A stretch of DNA of 49,674 nt from Clostridia bacterium (lineage in GTDB: Bacteria > Bacillota > Clostridia > Christensenellales > CAG-138). The DNA is taken from positions 1 to 49,674 of the forward strand of contig JAUNCT010000017.1 in assembly GCA_030526425.1 (NCBI GenBank), given 5' to 3'. Shown piece after piece: positions 1 to 8,472 of this stretch (its first letter is position 1; each line of letters starts with the position of its first letter). A program made the position numbers and the translations under genes. The notes below the pieces were generated by a model. The model made no database searches, was not told where the DNA came from, and saw nothing but the letters and a program-made list of their open reading frames with translations.

Positions 1-5
1 TTGTT

Positions 6-31
6 GAGGTCTTCGGCTTTGCCTCGACCTC
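6..31 (+). terminator. Imperfect hairpin at the window edge
   Basis: GAGGTC (6-11) pairs with GACCTC (26-31), and an inner GGC/GCC pair closes a TTT loop. The following bases (TTTGCT) are only weakly T-rich. It may end a plus-strand gene left of the window, but no owner is visible. Confidence 0.3.
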
Positions 32-43
32 TTTGCTAAAGCA

Positions 44-74
44 GTAAAACAAAGCGCCGATCGCTCGGCGCTTT
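44..74 (-). terminator. Rho-independent terminator of ackA
   Basis: AAAGCGCCGA (51-60) and TCGGCGCTTT (65-74) form a 10-bp stem with a 4-base loop. Read on the minus strand it is followed by GTTTTAC. It lies 17 bases past the ackA stop. Confidence 0.85.
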
Positions 75-91
75 GCGGTGTTGATTTCGAA

Positions 92-1303
92 TCAGAGAGC
101 GAGCGCCGCGGTGTCGCGAGCAATGGTCATCTCTTCGTCGGTGGGGATCACGTAAACGTGAACCTTGCTGTTCTTGGTGGAAAGCTCGACTTCCTGGCCG
201 CGCGGGCAGGTCTGGTTGTATTCCTTGTCGAACTCGATGCCGAGGTACTCCATGTTCTCCATGACCATCGCGCGGACATCGCGGTCGTTCTCGCCGACGC
301 CTGCGGTGAAGACGATCGCATCGACGCCGTTCAGGGAAGCGGCGTAGGAACCGATGTACTGCTTGGTCTTGTAAGCGAACATTTCGAGGGCGAGCTTCGC
401 ACGCTCGTTACCTGCTTCCGCAGCGGCGCCGAGATCGCGGAAATCGCTGGAAACGCCGGAGATGCCGAGCATACCGCTCTTCTTGTTCATGTAGGTGTCC
501 ATCTCGGAAGCGGAAAGACCCATCTTCTCCATCAGGAACGGAACGATCGCGGGGTCAATGCTGCCGCAACGGGTGCCCATGGGCATACCTTCGAGGGGCG
601 TGAGACCCATGGAGGTGTCAACGCACTTGCCGCCGAGCGAGCAGGAGCAGCTGGAACCGTTGCCGAGGTGGCAGGTGATCACGCGGGCGTTCTCCTTGGC
701 GACGCCTTCCTTCTCAAGCAGCTCGAGGGCGCGGCCGGTGACATAACGGTGGCTGGTGCCGTGGAAGCCGTAACGGCGGACACGGTACTTCTCATAGGCT
801 TCGTAGGGCGTGCCGTACATATAAGCCTTCTTGTCCATGGTCTGACCCCAAGCGGTGTCGAACACGGCGACCATCGGAACGCCGGGCATGACGGCCATGC
901 AGCCGCGGATACCCATGAGGTTCGCGGGGTTGTGCAGCGGTCCGAGCGGGATGCACTCTTCGATCGCGGCGAGAACCGCGTCGTCGATGACCACGGGCGC
1001 GGAGAACTTCTCACCGCCGTGGAGGACGCGGTGACCGACGGCTGCGATGGAGGACATATCGGTGATGACGCCGACTTCCTTGTCCGCGAGGATGTCCAGC
1101 ACCATCTGGATCGCGTCCTGATGGTCCTTCATGTCCTTCTGGATCTCGACCTTATCACCCTCGGCGGGCTTGTAGGTGAGCATGGAGCCTGCGATGCCGA
1201 TACGCTCGCAAATACCCTTTGCGATGACGGATTCGGTATCGATATCGATCAGCTGATACTTCAGAGAAGAGCTGCCTGCATTGATAACAAGAATGTTGGT
1301 CAT
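92..1303 (-). CDS. ackA: Acetate kinase
   Basis: Acetate kinase interconverts acetyl phosphate plus ADP with acetate plus ATP, the energy-conserving last step of mixed-acid fermentation in the cytosol. The 403-residue protein has the full family length. It starts with the ASKHA phosphate-binding motif NAGSSSLKY and carries GHRVLHGG, FDTAWGQTM, RRYGFHGTSHRYV, HLGNGSS and FTAGVGEND. The ATG is preceded by AGGAGAGAA. It lies 23 bases downstream of pta on the same strand, the usual pta-ackA operon, and ends at a strong terminator. Nothing is truncated or altered. Confidence 0.98.
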   Translation of the reverse strand: MTNILVINAGSSSLKYQLIDIDTESVIAKGICERIGIAGSMLTYKPAEGDKVEIQKDMKDHQDAIQMVLDILADKEVGVITDMSSIAAVGHRVLHGGEKFSAPVVIDDAVLAAIEECIPLGPLHNPANLMGIRGCMAVMPGVPMVAVFDTAWGQTMDKKAYMYGTPYEAYEKYRVRRYGFHGTSHRYVTGRALELLEKEGVAKENARVITCHLGNGSSCSCSLGGKCVDTSMGLTPLEGMPMGTRCGSIDPAIVPFLMEKMGLSASEMDTYMNKKSGMLGISGVSSDFRDLGAAAEAGNERAKLALEMFAYKTKQYIGSYAASLNGVDAIVFTAGVGENDRDVRAMVMENMEYLGIEFDKEYNQTCPRGQEVELSTKNSKVHVYVIPTDEEMTIARDTAALAL

Positions 1304-1326
1304 GTGTTGATTCTCTCCTTAACGAA

Positions 1327-2325
1327 TTACATGTTCTGTGCCTGAACAGCGGTGATCGCGACGACGGATACGATATCCTCGACGCTGCAGCCGCGGGACA
1401 GGTCGTTGATGGGGGATTTGAAGCCCTGGCAGATCGGTCCGATCGCTTCGGCGCCCGCGAGACGCTGAACGAGTTTGTAGCCGATGTTGCCCGCCTGCAG
1501 ATCGGGGAAGATCAGGACGTTCGCCTTGCCTGCAACGGGGCTGCCGGGTGCCTTGAGCTGACCGACCTTCTCGACGAGCGCGGCGTCTGCCTGAAGTTCG
1601 CCGTCGCACATGAGCTCGGGAGCGAGTTCGTGGACGAGCGCGGTCGCCTTGGCGACTTTGTCGACGTTGTCGTGCTTTGCGCTGCCCTTGGTGGAGAAGG
1701 AAAGCATCGCAACGCGGGGCTCGATGCCGCACAGTGCCTTCGCGGTGGCGGCAGTGGAGATCGCGATCGCGGCGAGCTGTTCTGCGGTCGGATCGGGGTT
1801 GACGGCGCAGTCACCGAAGACGAGCACGCCGTTGTCGCCGTAAGCCTTGTTGGGAACTTCCATGATGAAGCAGCTGGAAACAACGCTGATGCCTGCGGGC
1901 ATCTTGATGATCTGCAGACCCGGACGGAGAGTGTCGCCGGTGGTGCTGATCGCACCGGAAACAAAACCGTCTGCCTTGCCGTTCTTGACCATCATCGCGC
2001 CGAAGAACAGCGGGTTCTTGATCATCGCTTCGGCTTTCTCGGGGGTGATGCCCTTCGCCTTGCGCATCTCATAGAACTGCTCGACGAAAGCGGGCAGGTC
2101 TTCACTGGTCAGCGGATCGACGATGCCGACACCGGTGAGGTCGACGTTGAATTTTGCGGCGACCTGAGCGATTTCATCGGGGTTGCCGAGCAGCGTGACT
2201 TTCGCGATCTTCCGTTCGGTGATCAGAGCGGCAGCCTGTACGGTGCGCTCCTCTGCGCCTTCGGGGAGAACGATATGCTTGAGATCGGACTGGGCTTTCG
2301 CCTTGATTTGATCCATGATTGCCAT
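1327..2325 (-). CDS. pta: Phosphate acetyltransferase
   Basis: Pta converts acetyl-CoA and phosphate to acetyl phosphate, which the adjacent acetate kinase turns into ATP and acetate. The 332-residue length fits the short, single-domain Pta class, which lacks the N-terminal regulatory DRTGG region of the E. coli enzyme. Family motifs include LPEGAEERT near the start, [18 protein letters not shown] in the middle and [22 protein letters not shown] near the end. The open frame extends 27 codons further upstream, but the ATG at 2325 is chosen because GGAGG lies 9 bases before it and the family begins at this point. The extra upstream frame overlaps the promoter region. Confidence 0.97.
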   Translation of the reverse strand: MAIMDQIKAKAQSDLKHIVLPEGAEERTVQAAALITERKIAKVTLLGNPDEIAQVAAKFNVDLTGVGIVDPLTSEDLPAFVEQFYEMRKAKGITPEKAEAMIKNPLFFGAMMVKNGKADGFVSGAISTTGDTLRPGLQIIKMPAGISVVSSCFIMEVPNKAYGDNGVLVFGDCAVNPDPTAEQLAAIAISTAATAKALCGIEPRVAMLSFSTKGSAKHDNVDKVAKATALVHELAPELMCDGELQADAALVEKVGQLKAPGSPVAGKANVLIFPDLQAGNIGYKLVQRLAGAEAIGPICQGFKSPINDLSRGCSVEDIVSVVAITAVQAQNM

Positions 2326-2359
2326 ATAGCTTTGCCTCCAAAAATCATAATCTTCATTG

Positions 2360-2365
2360 ATTATA
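2360..2365 (-). promoter_or_regulatory. Extended -10 promoter for pta-ackA
   Basis: The minus strand reads TGCTATAAT, a TGn-extended -10 with a perfect TATAAT. No good -35 lies 16-18 bp upstream; a TTGACA at 2376-2381 is only 10 bp away. Predicted leader is about 30 bases. Confidence 0.6.
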
Positions 2366-2427
2366 GCATAGCGTTTGTCAAAATGGTACAGAGAAAGATG
2401 AATCATCGAATTATTCTCATATCATGC

Positions 2428-2433
2428 TATAAT
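2428..2433 (+). promoter_or_regulatory. Extended -10 promoter for tmcAL
   Basis: The plus strand reads TGCTATAAT, the same extended -10 used on the opposite strand for pta, 62 bp away. The -35 region is weak. Start of transcription would be near 2440, giving a short leader that contains GGAGG. Confidence 0.6.
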
Positions 2434-2463
2434 GATAAAGATTCTTGATAATGGAGGACAGAA

Positions 2464-3672
2464 ATGCACGTCGCCGGGATCATCGCCGAATACAATCCGC
2501 TGCACAACGGGCATGTATACCAGATCGAAAAAGCCCGGGAACTGTGCCGGGCGGACCGGGTCGTCGTATGCATGAGCGGTCCTTTTGTCCAGCGCGGAGA
2601 AACCGCGGTGGCATCGAAATACGAGCGGGCGGAATGGGCTGTCCGTTCGGGTGCCGATATCGTCATCGAAATGCCCGTGACGGGTGTGCTCGCCCCTGCG
2701 GAATGCTTTGCCGAAACCGGTGTGCGTTTGCTGCAGGCGACCGGCGTCGTCACCCACCTTTCTTTCGGCTGCGAGACCGGGGATACCGAAAAGCTGTACC
2801 GCTTCGCGGATATCCGTGCTGCGGAAAGCGGAACGTTCCGCAGCGCATTGGAAAGGTTCCTCGGACAAGGGATGTCCTATCCGCGGGCTTATGCCGCGGC
2901 GCTCGGTGCATCGGGGATCGGATCGGACGATATCGCCGCGATGCAGCTGCCGAATACGGTGCTTGCGATGGAATACATCGCCGCATGCCGGAAATTCGCC
3001 CCGTCGTTCGAAATCGTTCCCGTGCTCAGAAACGGAGCGGATCATCTCGAGACCGAGCTGCGGGACGGGTTTTCCAGCGCGAGCGCGATCCGCGGCGCGA
3101 TCCGTTCGGGCGACGGCACTTATGTTTCCTCTGTTCCAAAGCAAGTCGCCGAAGGACTTGCTGCTTCGTGCACGGAACCCGGCGCCGATGAAAAAATGCT
3201 TTCCTGCCTTGCGATGGCGGCACTCAGGTCCGCCACGGCGGAAGGACTCCGCGCACTCCCCGATGTTTCGGAGGGGTTCGAAAACGTGTTGCTACGGGAA
3301 GCCGCAAAGCATCACCGCCTTGCGGACTTCTATCCCGCGGTGAAGACGAAGCGCTTCACCTTGTCGCGCATCCGGAGGAACGTGATGCAGAACCTTCTCG
3401 GCATCACCGCGGAAAAGCGCGTGGCGCTGTCGCAAAGCCCTTTCCCCTATCTCCGCATCCTTGCCGCCAAAAAGGAGGCCTTGCCGCTCTGCGGTACGAT
3501 CCGGGATGCGGCGCCATGCCCCGTGCTGATGCGCCACGCCGATGAAACGCTTTGCCCGGACGGAGCCGCGCGGTTGCTGCTGGAGACAGACCGCACCGCG
3601 CATGCGCTCCACGAACTCGTTCTGGACAGGGAAATCCGGAAGGACCATATGGGAACGGTCATCGTTCCGTAA
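2464..3672 (+). CDS. tmcAL: tRNA(Met) cytidine acetate ligase
   Basis: TmcAL (formerly YlbM) uses acetate and ATP to make N4-acetylcytidine at the wobble base of elongator tRNA-Met. The N-terminus GIIAEYNPLHNGHVYQIEKA holds the nucleotidyltransferase HxGH-type motif (HNGH). The segment SFGCETGD and the Arg-rich part ending in KRFTLSRIRRNVMQNLLGI also fit the family. Length of 402 residues is typical. The ATG follows GGAGGACAGAA. It diverges from pta-ackA, so the gene for an acetate-consuming tRNA enzyme sits back to back with the acetate-forming operon. In many Clostridia the gene lies near coaD and rsmD, as here. Confidence 0.93.
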   Translation: MHVAGIIAEYNPLHNGHVYQIEKARELCRADRVVVCMSGPFVQRGETAVASKYERAEWAVRSGADIVIEMPVTGVLAPAECFAETGVRLLQATGVVTHLSFGCETGDTEKLYRFADIRAAESGTFRSALERFLGQGMSYPRAYAAALGASGIGSDDIAAMQLPNTVLAMEYIAACRKFAPSFEIVPVLRNGADHLETELRDGFSSASAIRGAIRSGDGTYVSSVPKQVAEGLAASCTEPGADEKMLSCLAMAALRSATAEGLRALPDVSEGFENVLLREAAKHHRLADFYPAVKTKRFTLSRIRRNVMQNLLGITAEKRVALSQSPFPYLRILAAKKEALPLCGTIRDAAPCPVLMRHADETLCPDGAARLLLETDRTAHALHELVLDREIRKDHMGTVIVP

Positions 3673-3686
3673 CGGGCAAAACAGAG

Positions 3687-3717
3687 AAAAGCACCGCATT
3701 CGGAATGCGGTGCTTTT
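3687..3717. terminator. Bidirectional terminator
   Basis: A 15-bp near-perfect inverted repeat (AAAAGCACCGCATTC and its complement) with A and T tracts on either side sits between the convergent tmcAL and coiled-coil genes and can end both. Confidence 0.9.
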
Positions 3718-3734
3718 TGTATGCGGTGCGCTTG

Positions 3735-4670
3735 TTATCTGCGCTTTTTGCCGTGCGCGGGCTTCGCCTTGGGTTCGTCTTCCTCATCCTCGTCGTCATC
3801 GTCGTAGTCGACTTCGAAGAATTTCGAAAGAAGACCTTTTTTCTTGGGCTTTGCGGAAGGCGCTTCCTCATCATCGGCATCGGCGGCTTTGGCTTTACTC
3901 GAACGGACATTGCGGATGAACGCCAAGGGCTTGCTCGGTGCGGGCGCTTCCTCTTCGTAGACTTCGTCTTCGTAAGGTTCTTCTTCGAATTCACCGGGCG
4001 CATCGTAATAATCGCCGTATTCTTCATAGGCATCCGGCGCGGCGTTCTGCTGCGGGAGACCGTCGGCGATGAAATCATCGTCGAAGTACTGTTCTTCGGC
4101 AGTCACGGGTGCCGCGGGCATTTCCTCTGCGGGGACGACCTCGAGCTCTTTTCGGTTGTCGGAGATCAGGGCGTGGTATTCGCTGAGGTAGCGCTGGATA
4201 TCGGCGAGGATGCCGTCGGCATAGGTGCGAGCGCCGTTGTAGATCGCGTTCGCGTTCGTTTCCGCCTCGTTCATGATATCGCCCGCGCGGACGCTCGCCT
4301 CTTCAATGATGGCGGATTCGCTGACCATGCGCTCGAAATCATCCTGCGCGTTCTGGTAGATCTCTTCCGCACTCGCCTGTGCCTGTGCGACGATGCGCTC
4401 CGCTTCTTCCTTCGCGGTCTCGACGATCTGACGGGCGCGCTCATTGGCGTCCGCGATGGTCTGGTTGGCGTCGTTGATGATGCCCGTGGCCTTGCGGATA
4501 TCCTCGGGGATCGTGATCTTCAGGTCGCCGATCATGTCGCCGATGACGTCGATGTCAACGATGTGGAAGTTCCCCTTGGAACCCGAGAACTTGCTGCGCG
4601 GCCCGTCTTCCAGGGCGTTCTCGATGCGGGAAATGATACTGTAGATCTTCATCGTCTGGGCGCTGCTCAT
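3735..4670 (-). CDS. Coiled-coil protein with charged tail, function unknown
   Basis: A 311-residue cytosolic protein without a signal peptide or membrane segment. Residues about 1-50 form a short globular start (MSSAQTMKIYSIISRIENAL). Residues about 55-165 are a long Ala/Glu/Gln-rich heptad region (for example ARQIVETAKEEAERIVAQAQ) like the stalks of V-type ATPase subunit E or DivIVA-type proteins. The C-terminal 120 residues are disordered and very acidic, with alternating acidic and Lys-rich blocks ending in KKRR. The ATG at 4670 overlaps the coaD stop as ATGA, indicating translational coupling; an internal ATG at 4652 has no SD. It is third in rsmD-coaD. A structural or division role is possible but not shown. 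Confidence 0.8.
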   Translation of the reverse strand: MSSAQTMKIYSIISRIENALEDGPRSKFSGSKGNFHIVDIDVIGDMIGDLKITIPEDIRKATGIINDANQTIADANERARQIVETAKEEAERIVAQAQASAEEIYQNAQDDFERMVSESAIIEEASVRAGDIMNEAETNANAIYNGARTYADGILADIQRYLSEYHALISDNRKELEVVPAEEMPAAPVTAEEQYFDDDFIADGLPQQNAAPDAYEEYGDYYDAPGEFEEEPYEDEVYEEEAPAPSKPLAFIRNVRSSKAKAADADDEEAPSAKPKKKGLLSKFFEVDYDDDDEDEEDEPKAKPAHGKKRR

Positions 4671-5155
4671 TTTTTTCTTAACCTTTCTGCTACAAAGTCG
4701 ATAGTGCAATCGGGTACGAGACCTTTCAAATCGGCGTTGAAAGAGGCGATTTCGCGGATCATGCTCGAACTCAGGAACGAGTGCTCGGGTTTCGCCATGA
4801 AGTACACGGTATTCACGGAGGGGTTCATGCGGCTGTTCATGGCGTCGATCTGGAATTCGTATTCGAAGTCGGTGATCGCGCGGAGACCGCGGATGATATA
4901 GCCGGCACCGACCCGGTCGACGTAATCGACCAGAAGTCCGCCGAAACTGCTCGGTTTGACATTCTCGAGACCTTCGCTTTCCACGATCTGCTCGATCATG
5001 CGGACGCGTTCTTCCACGGTGAACACGGGGTTCTTCGCCGAGTTGTTCAACACGGAAACATAGACCTTGTCGAACAGGGTAATGGCTTTTTTCAAAACAT
5101 CCAGGTGTCCGAGCGTAAACGGATCGAAACTACCGGGATAAACACAGATTCTCAT
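4667..5155 (-). CDS. coaD: Phosphopantetheine adenylyltransferase
   Basis: CoaD adenylates 4'-phosphopantetheine to dephospho-CoA, the penultimate step of coenzyme A synthesis. The 162-residue protein begins with MRICVYPGSFDPFTLGHLDV, containing the nucleotidyltransferase TxGH motif (TLGH). It also has RGLRAITDFEYEFQ and the ISSTMIR-like switch region as FLSSSMIREIASF. The ATG at 5155 is used because the family starts there; an in-frame upstream extension overlaps rsmD. It begins 6 bases after the rsmD stop and its own stop overlaps the next start (ATGA). The rsmD-coaD order is common in Clostridia. Confidence 0.97.
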   Translation of the reverse strand: MRICVYPGSFDPFTLGHLDVLKKAITLFDKVYVSVLNNSAKNPVFTVEERVRMIEQIVESEGLENVKPSSFGGLLVDYVDRVGAGYIIRGLRAITDFEYEFQIDAMNSRMNPSVNTVYFMAKPEHSFLSSSMIREIASFNADLKGLVPDCTIDFVAERLRKK

Positions 5156-5160
5156 TGGGT

Positions 5161-5712
5161 TTACAGCCTCTTGTAAACGGAAAACGCACATTTTCCGTAG
5201 TTTTTGGTTTTGACGAGTTCGCAAAGACCTTCCGCGGCGGTGGGAACTTCACTGCGGGAATGCTCGAGAATCACACAACCGTCTTCCGAAACGAGGTCGT
5301 TCCGGAAACAGAGTTCCATGGCTTCCCTGCCCGTTCCGTCCGCGTACGGCGCATCGATGAACACGAAGCCGAAGCGCTTTTCCGTGCGGGAGAGCCGCCC
5401 GATCAGGGCAACGAAGTCTTCGCAAGTGACGCGGGCTTTATCGGAAAAGCCGCATGCCGAAAGGTTCTTTTCGATCATTTTCACGCACGCCGGGTTCTTG
5501 TCGTTCACAACGGCGGAACGCGCCCCTCGGGACAGCGCTTCGATGGCGAGCGCGCCGGAACCGCCGAACAGGTCGAGAACATCCGCGCCCGGCAATTCGA
5601 ACTGGATACTGCCGAACATGGCTTCCTTCACACGGTCGAGCGTCGGGCGTGTCAGGATCCCTTCGATGGATTCTATGCGTTTTCCTTTTGCACTGCCTGC
5701 GATCACTCTCAT
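5161..5712 (-). CDS. rsmD: 16S rRNA (guanine(966)-N2)-methyltransferase
   Basis: RsmD methylates N2 of G966 in 16S rRNA using S-adenosylmethionine. The 183-residue protein has the family start MRVIAGSAKGKRIESIEG, then RPTLDRVKEAMFGSI, the SAM-binding DLFGGSGALAIEALSRGA and the region VTCEDFVALIG. The catalytic motif IV, usually D/N-P-P-Y, reads DAPY here (FIDAPYADG), an Ala replacing the first Pro. It is first in the rsmD-coaD-coiled-coil operon and diverges from alr. Identification is strong; the effect of the DAPY change on activity is unknown. Confidence 0.93.
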   Translation of the reverse strand: MRVIAGSAKGKRIESIEGILTRPTLDRVKEAMFGSIQFELPGADVLDLFGGSGALAIEALSRGARSAVVNDKNPACVKMIEKNLSACGFSDKARVTCEDFVALIGRLSRTEKRFGFVFIDAPYADGTGREAMELCFRNDLVSEDGCVILEHSRSEVPTAAEGLCELVKTKNYGKCAFSVYKRL

Positions 5713-5744
5713 CGTTGAACGACACTCCGTATATAATCGAAAGT

Positions 5745-5774
5745 ATTATAGCATACCGAAATTTTATTATTCAA
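5745..5774 (-). promoter_or_regulatory. Promoter of rsmD-coaD
   Basis: On the minus strand TTGAAT (5774-5769), an 18-bp spacer and TATAAT (5750-5745) preceded by TGC form a sigma-A promoter with an extended -10. Confidence 0.7.
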
Positions 5775-5788
5775 GCGGAAAGTGCTTG

Positions 5789-5816
5789 TTGTCAAGCGGT
5801 AAAAATGAGTTAAAAT
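5789..5816 (+). promoter_or_regulatory. Promoter of alr
   Basis: TTGTCA (5789-5794) and TAAAAT (5811-5816) are separated by 16 bp. The leader of about 20 bases contains AAAGGTG before the alr ATG. Confidence 0.55.
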
Positions 5817-5844
5817 ATAGAAAACAACGTTTTAAAGGTGAAAC

Positions 5845-6963
5845 ATGATCAGACCGACGAATGCCGAGGTCCGTTTGGACCTTATCCGGCATAATATCAA
5901 TATCATCCGTTCCCGCCTGAAACCGGAAACGAAGTTCCTCGCCGTCGTCAAGGCGAATGCATACGGGCACGGTCTCAAGACCGTGGCGAACTATCTGCAG
6001 CAGAACGGTGTGGATTTCTTTGCCGTCGCCATCGTCGAAGAAGGGATCCGCCTGCGCAATGCGGGCATCACGCTTCCCGTGCTGATCCTCGGCGTAACGC
6101 CCGAAGCGAACTGGATCGACGTCGTCCGTTACGATCTGACCCCGGCTGTCTTCACACCCGGTCAGCTCCGCGCTCTGGAAGCCGCGGCGGAAGAACAGAA
6201 CAAGACGTGCAGTGTCCACCTGAAGATCGACACCGGGATGAACCGCATCGGCATCAAAACCGAGGAGGACTTCCTCACCCTTCTGGATGTTCTGAAGGAG
6301 TGCCCGCACCTGTCTTTTTCCGGCATGTTCACGCACTTTGCCATTTCCGAATGTCCGGACAAGGCGTTCACGCGGTATCAGGCGAAGGTCTTCGAACGCT
6401 TCATCGCGCTTGCGCATGCGGCGGGTCACCGTCCCTTGATCCATGCGGCAAACAGCGGTGCCGCATTGATGATGCCCGAGGTGCAGTACGATATGGTGCG
6501 CGGTGGTCTCGCCATGTACGGATACCATCCGATCGGTCACCCCGTCGAAGGGACGGATCTGCGCCCCGCGCTGAGCTGGAAAACGAGCATCGTGCACATC
6601 AAGCACATCGAAATCGGTGAGAGCGTCAGCTACGGCAGACGTTTCATCGCCGAGCGGCCCACAACGGTCGCAACGCTCCCCGTCGGTTACGGCGATGGAT
6701 ACAAGCGCGCGCTGTCGGGGAAAGCGCATGTGATCATCCGCGGAAAGAAGGCGCCGGTCCTCGGCGCGGTCTGTATGGATCAGTGCATGTGCGATATCAC
6801 CGACATCCCCGAAGCGGAGATCGGCGACGAGGTCATCCTCCTCGGCAGCCAAGGGAACGAAGCAGTCACCGCCGACGACATGGCGGAGCTCTGCGACACC
6901 ATCAGCTACGAGATATTGCTGAGCATCAGCGACCGTGTTCCGCGCATCTATCCCGAAGCGTGA
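5845..6963 (+). CDS. alr: Alanine racemase
   Basis: Alr interconverts L- and D-alanine with pyridoxal phosphate, supplying D-Ala for peptidoglycan. The 372-residue protein has the PLP-lysine motif AVVKANAYGHG near residue 36 and the second catalytic Tyr in GESVSYGRRF. Other motifs are KIDTGMNRIG, ANSGAAL, VRGGLAMYG and the C-terminal barrel signatures VGYGDGYKRALSG and GAVCMDQCMCDI. SD AAAGGTG precedes the ATG. It ends 12 bases from the convergent nnr gene, and its likely terminator lies inside the nnr coding sequence. Confidence 0.97.
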   Translation: MIRPTNAEVRLDLIRHNINIIRSRLKPETKFLAVVKANAYGHGLKTVANYLQQNGVDFFAVAIVEEGIRLRNAGITLPVLILGVTPEANWIDVVRYDLTPAVFTPGQLRALEAAAEEQNKTCSVHLKIDTGMNRIGIKTEEDFLTLLDVLKECPHLSFSGMFTHFAISECPDKAFTRYQAKVFERFIALAHAAGHRPLIHAANSGAALMMPEVQYDMVRGGLAMYGYHPIGHPVEGTDLRPALSWKTSIVHIKHIEIGESVSYGRRFIAERPTTVATLPVGYGDGYKRALSGKAHVIIRGKKAPVLGAVCMDQCMCDITDIPEAEIGDEVILLGSQGNEAVTADDMAELCDTISYEILLSISDRVPRIYPEA

Positions 6964-6975
6964 CCGGCTTCCAAC

Positions 6976-8469
6976 TCACAAAACATACGCGAATGCGTCT
7001 GTGACATCCTTTGCAATGAGCATCCTTTCACCGAGGATGCTCATTGCTTTATCCGCGGCGGCACCGAGCAGGTATGCGCCGCAATACGCCGCCTGCAACG
7101 GTTCGAGCCCCTGACAGAGCAGCGCGAGAACGATCCCCGTGAGGGTGTCTCCGCTGCCGCCCTTGCCGAGCCCCGGGTTGCCCGAGGTGTTGAGGTACAA
7201 CCGGTCTCCGTCGGATATCCAGCTCGTCGCGCCCTTCAAAAGCACGACCGCGTTCAGTTCCCGGGCGAGTCGCTTGGCGCTGCCCGGCATATCGCGCAAG
7301 ATCTCCTGCGGGGCGACATGCAACAAACGCGCCGCTTCCGCGGGGTGCGGCGTCAGGACATGTTTTTTGCCGAGATATCGCATCAAACCGGGTTCGGATG
7401 CGATTCGGTTGAGCGCGTCCGCATCGAGCACGGTCGGGAGTCCGCATGAAAGCAAGGCGGAAAACGCTTCACGATCGGCGATCTCTCCCATTCCGGGACC
7501 CATCGCAAGCGCGGTTTTACCCGGAAGCAGAGCCGCGGCATCGTTGAGCGTTTCAGTGTCCCAAACGCCGCTCATGCCGAGTGGAACGGTCATGATCTCC
7601 GGAGTGTCCGAAAACCCGGGGCGGACCGGCGCAGGGACGCCCGCAGTCAACAACCCCGTACCCGCGCGCAGGGCGGCGACCGCCGAAAGCTTTGCGGCGC
7701 CCGGGTAGCGGGAACTGCCCGCAAGCAGCAGACCGCGGCCGGAAGATCCTTTGTGCGCATTGAGCTTTCTTCCGGGCAGACAGCGGCGCACGTCCTCTTC
7801 TCCGACCCAAAGCGCATCGGGTTTTTCCGTCGTCGGAATGCCGGAAATCGGGTGCAGCAGGATCTTCCCGGCATGCACGCGCCCGTTGTCGGTCATCAGA
7901 CCTGTTTTGTATTCCTGAAAGGTCACGGTGATATCGGCGCGGATACAGGCACCGCGCACTTCCCCGCTGTCCGAATCCAGTCCGGAGGGAAGATCGACAG
8001 AGATCACCGGGATGCCGGAGGCGTTCACGCGGGCAAACAGCGAAGACAGCGCATCATCCGCCGGTCGTTTCAGACCCGTGCCGAACACCGCGTCGACGAT
8101 CAGATCTTTGCCCTCCAACGGGTCTGGACACGCATCTCGAACGGAAAAAAGCGCGCATCCGCTGCGGGTCGCGCGCTCATACTCTGTCAAAGCGTCTCCG
8201 CGGAATTTTTCGGGCGGAAACAGCAACAGACCTTCCGCGCAGAACCCCCGTGCCGTCAGTTGACGGAGTACGGCGAGACCGTCTCCTCCGTTGTTTCCGG
8301 GACCGATCAGCACAAGGCATTGTTTACCGTTACCGGATAGGATGCGGATGGCTTCTGCGGTAACGCCCGCTGCGGCGTTCTCCATCAGTTCGATTCCCGG
8401 AAAGCCGTGGTTTTCGATCAGGTTGCGGTCGACGGCGTGCATTTGTTCCGCGTTGAAGGTCGCTTTCAT
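6976..8469 (-). CDS. nnr: Bifunctional NAD(P)H-hydrate epimerase/dehydratase
   Basis: This enzyme repairs damaged nicotinamide cofactors. The N-terminal YjeF-N (NnrE) half, residues about 1-210, epimerises R- to S-NAD(P)HX and shows GPGNNGGDGLAVLRQL and DAVFGTGL. The C-terminal ribokinase-like (NnrD) half, about 225-495, dehydrates S-NAD(P)HX and shows MGPGMG, LTPHPAEAARLL, VVLLKGATS and the GGSGDTLTGIVLALL anion-hole motif. The 497-residue fusion is the usual bacterial form. It starts 3 bases after the recX stop and is probably cotranscribed with recX. The last 25 codons overlap a 14-bp inverted repeat that seems to be the terminator of the convergent alr. Confidence 0.95.
   Translation of the reverse strand: MKATFNAEQMHAVDRNLIENHGFPGIELMENAAAGVTAEAIRILSGNGKQCLVLIGPGNNGGDGLAVLRQLTARGFCAEGLLLFPPEKFRGDALTEYERATRSGCALFSVRDACPDPLEGKDLIVDAVFGTGLKRPADDALSSLFARVNASGIPVISVDLPSGLDSDSGEVRGACIRADITVTFQEYKTGLMTDNGRVHAGKILLHPISGIPTTEKPDALWVGEEDVRRCLPGRKLNAHKGSSGRGLLLAGSSRYPGAAKLSAVAALRAGTGLLTAGVPAPVRPGFSDTPEIMTVPLGMSGVWDTETLNDAAALLPGKTALAMGPGMGEIADREAFSALLSCGLPTVLDADALNRIASEPGLMRYLGKKHVLTPHPAEAARLLHVAPQEILRDMPGSAKRLARELNAVVLLKGATSWISDGDRLYLNTSGNPGLGKGGSGDTLTGIVLALLCQGLEPLQAAYCGAYLLGAAADKAMSILGERMLIAKDVTDAFAYVL
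7013..7050 (+). terminator. Terminator of alr inside the nnr coding sequence
   Basis: A perfect 14-bp stem (7013-7026 with 7034-7047), a 7-base loop and a TTTAT tail on the plus strand start about 50 bases after the alr stop. The same bases encode part of the C-terminus of nnr on the minus strand. Confidence 0.7.
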
Positions 8470-8472
8470 CGT

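Noticed and set aside
158..1345. Long plus-strand frame opposite ackA
   Set aside because: Antisense shadow of a GC-rich gene; no family match and no SD.
2326..2406. N-terminal extension of pta
   Set aside because: The 27 extra codons cross the extended -10 element, and the SD supports the ATG at 2325.
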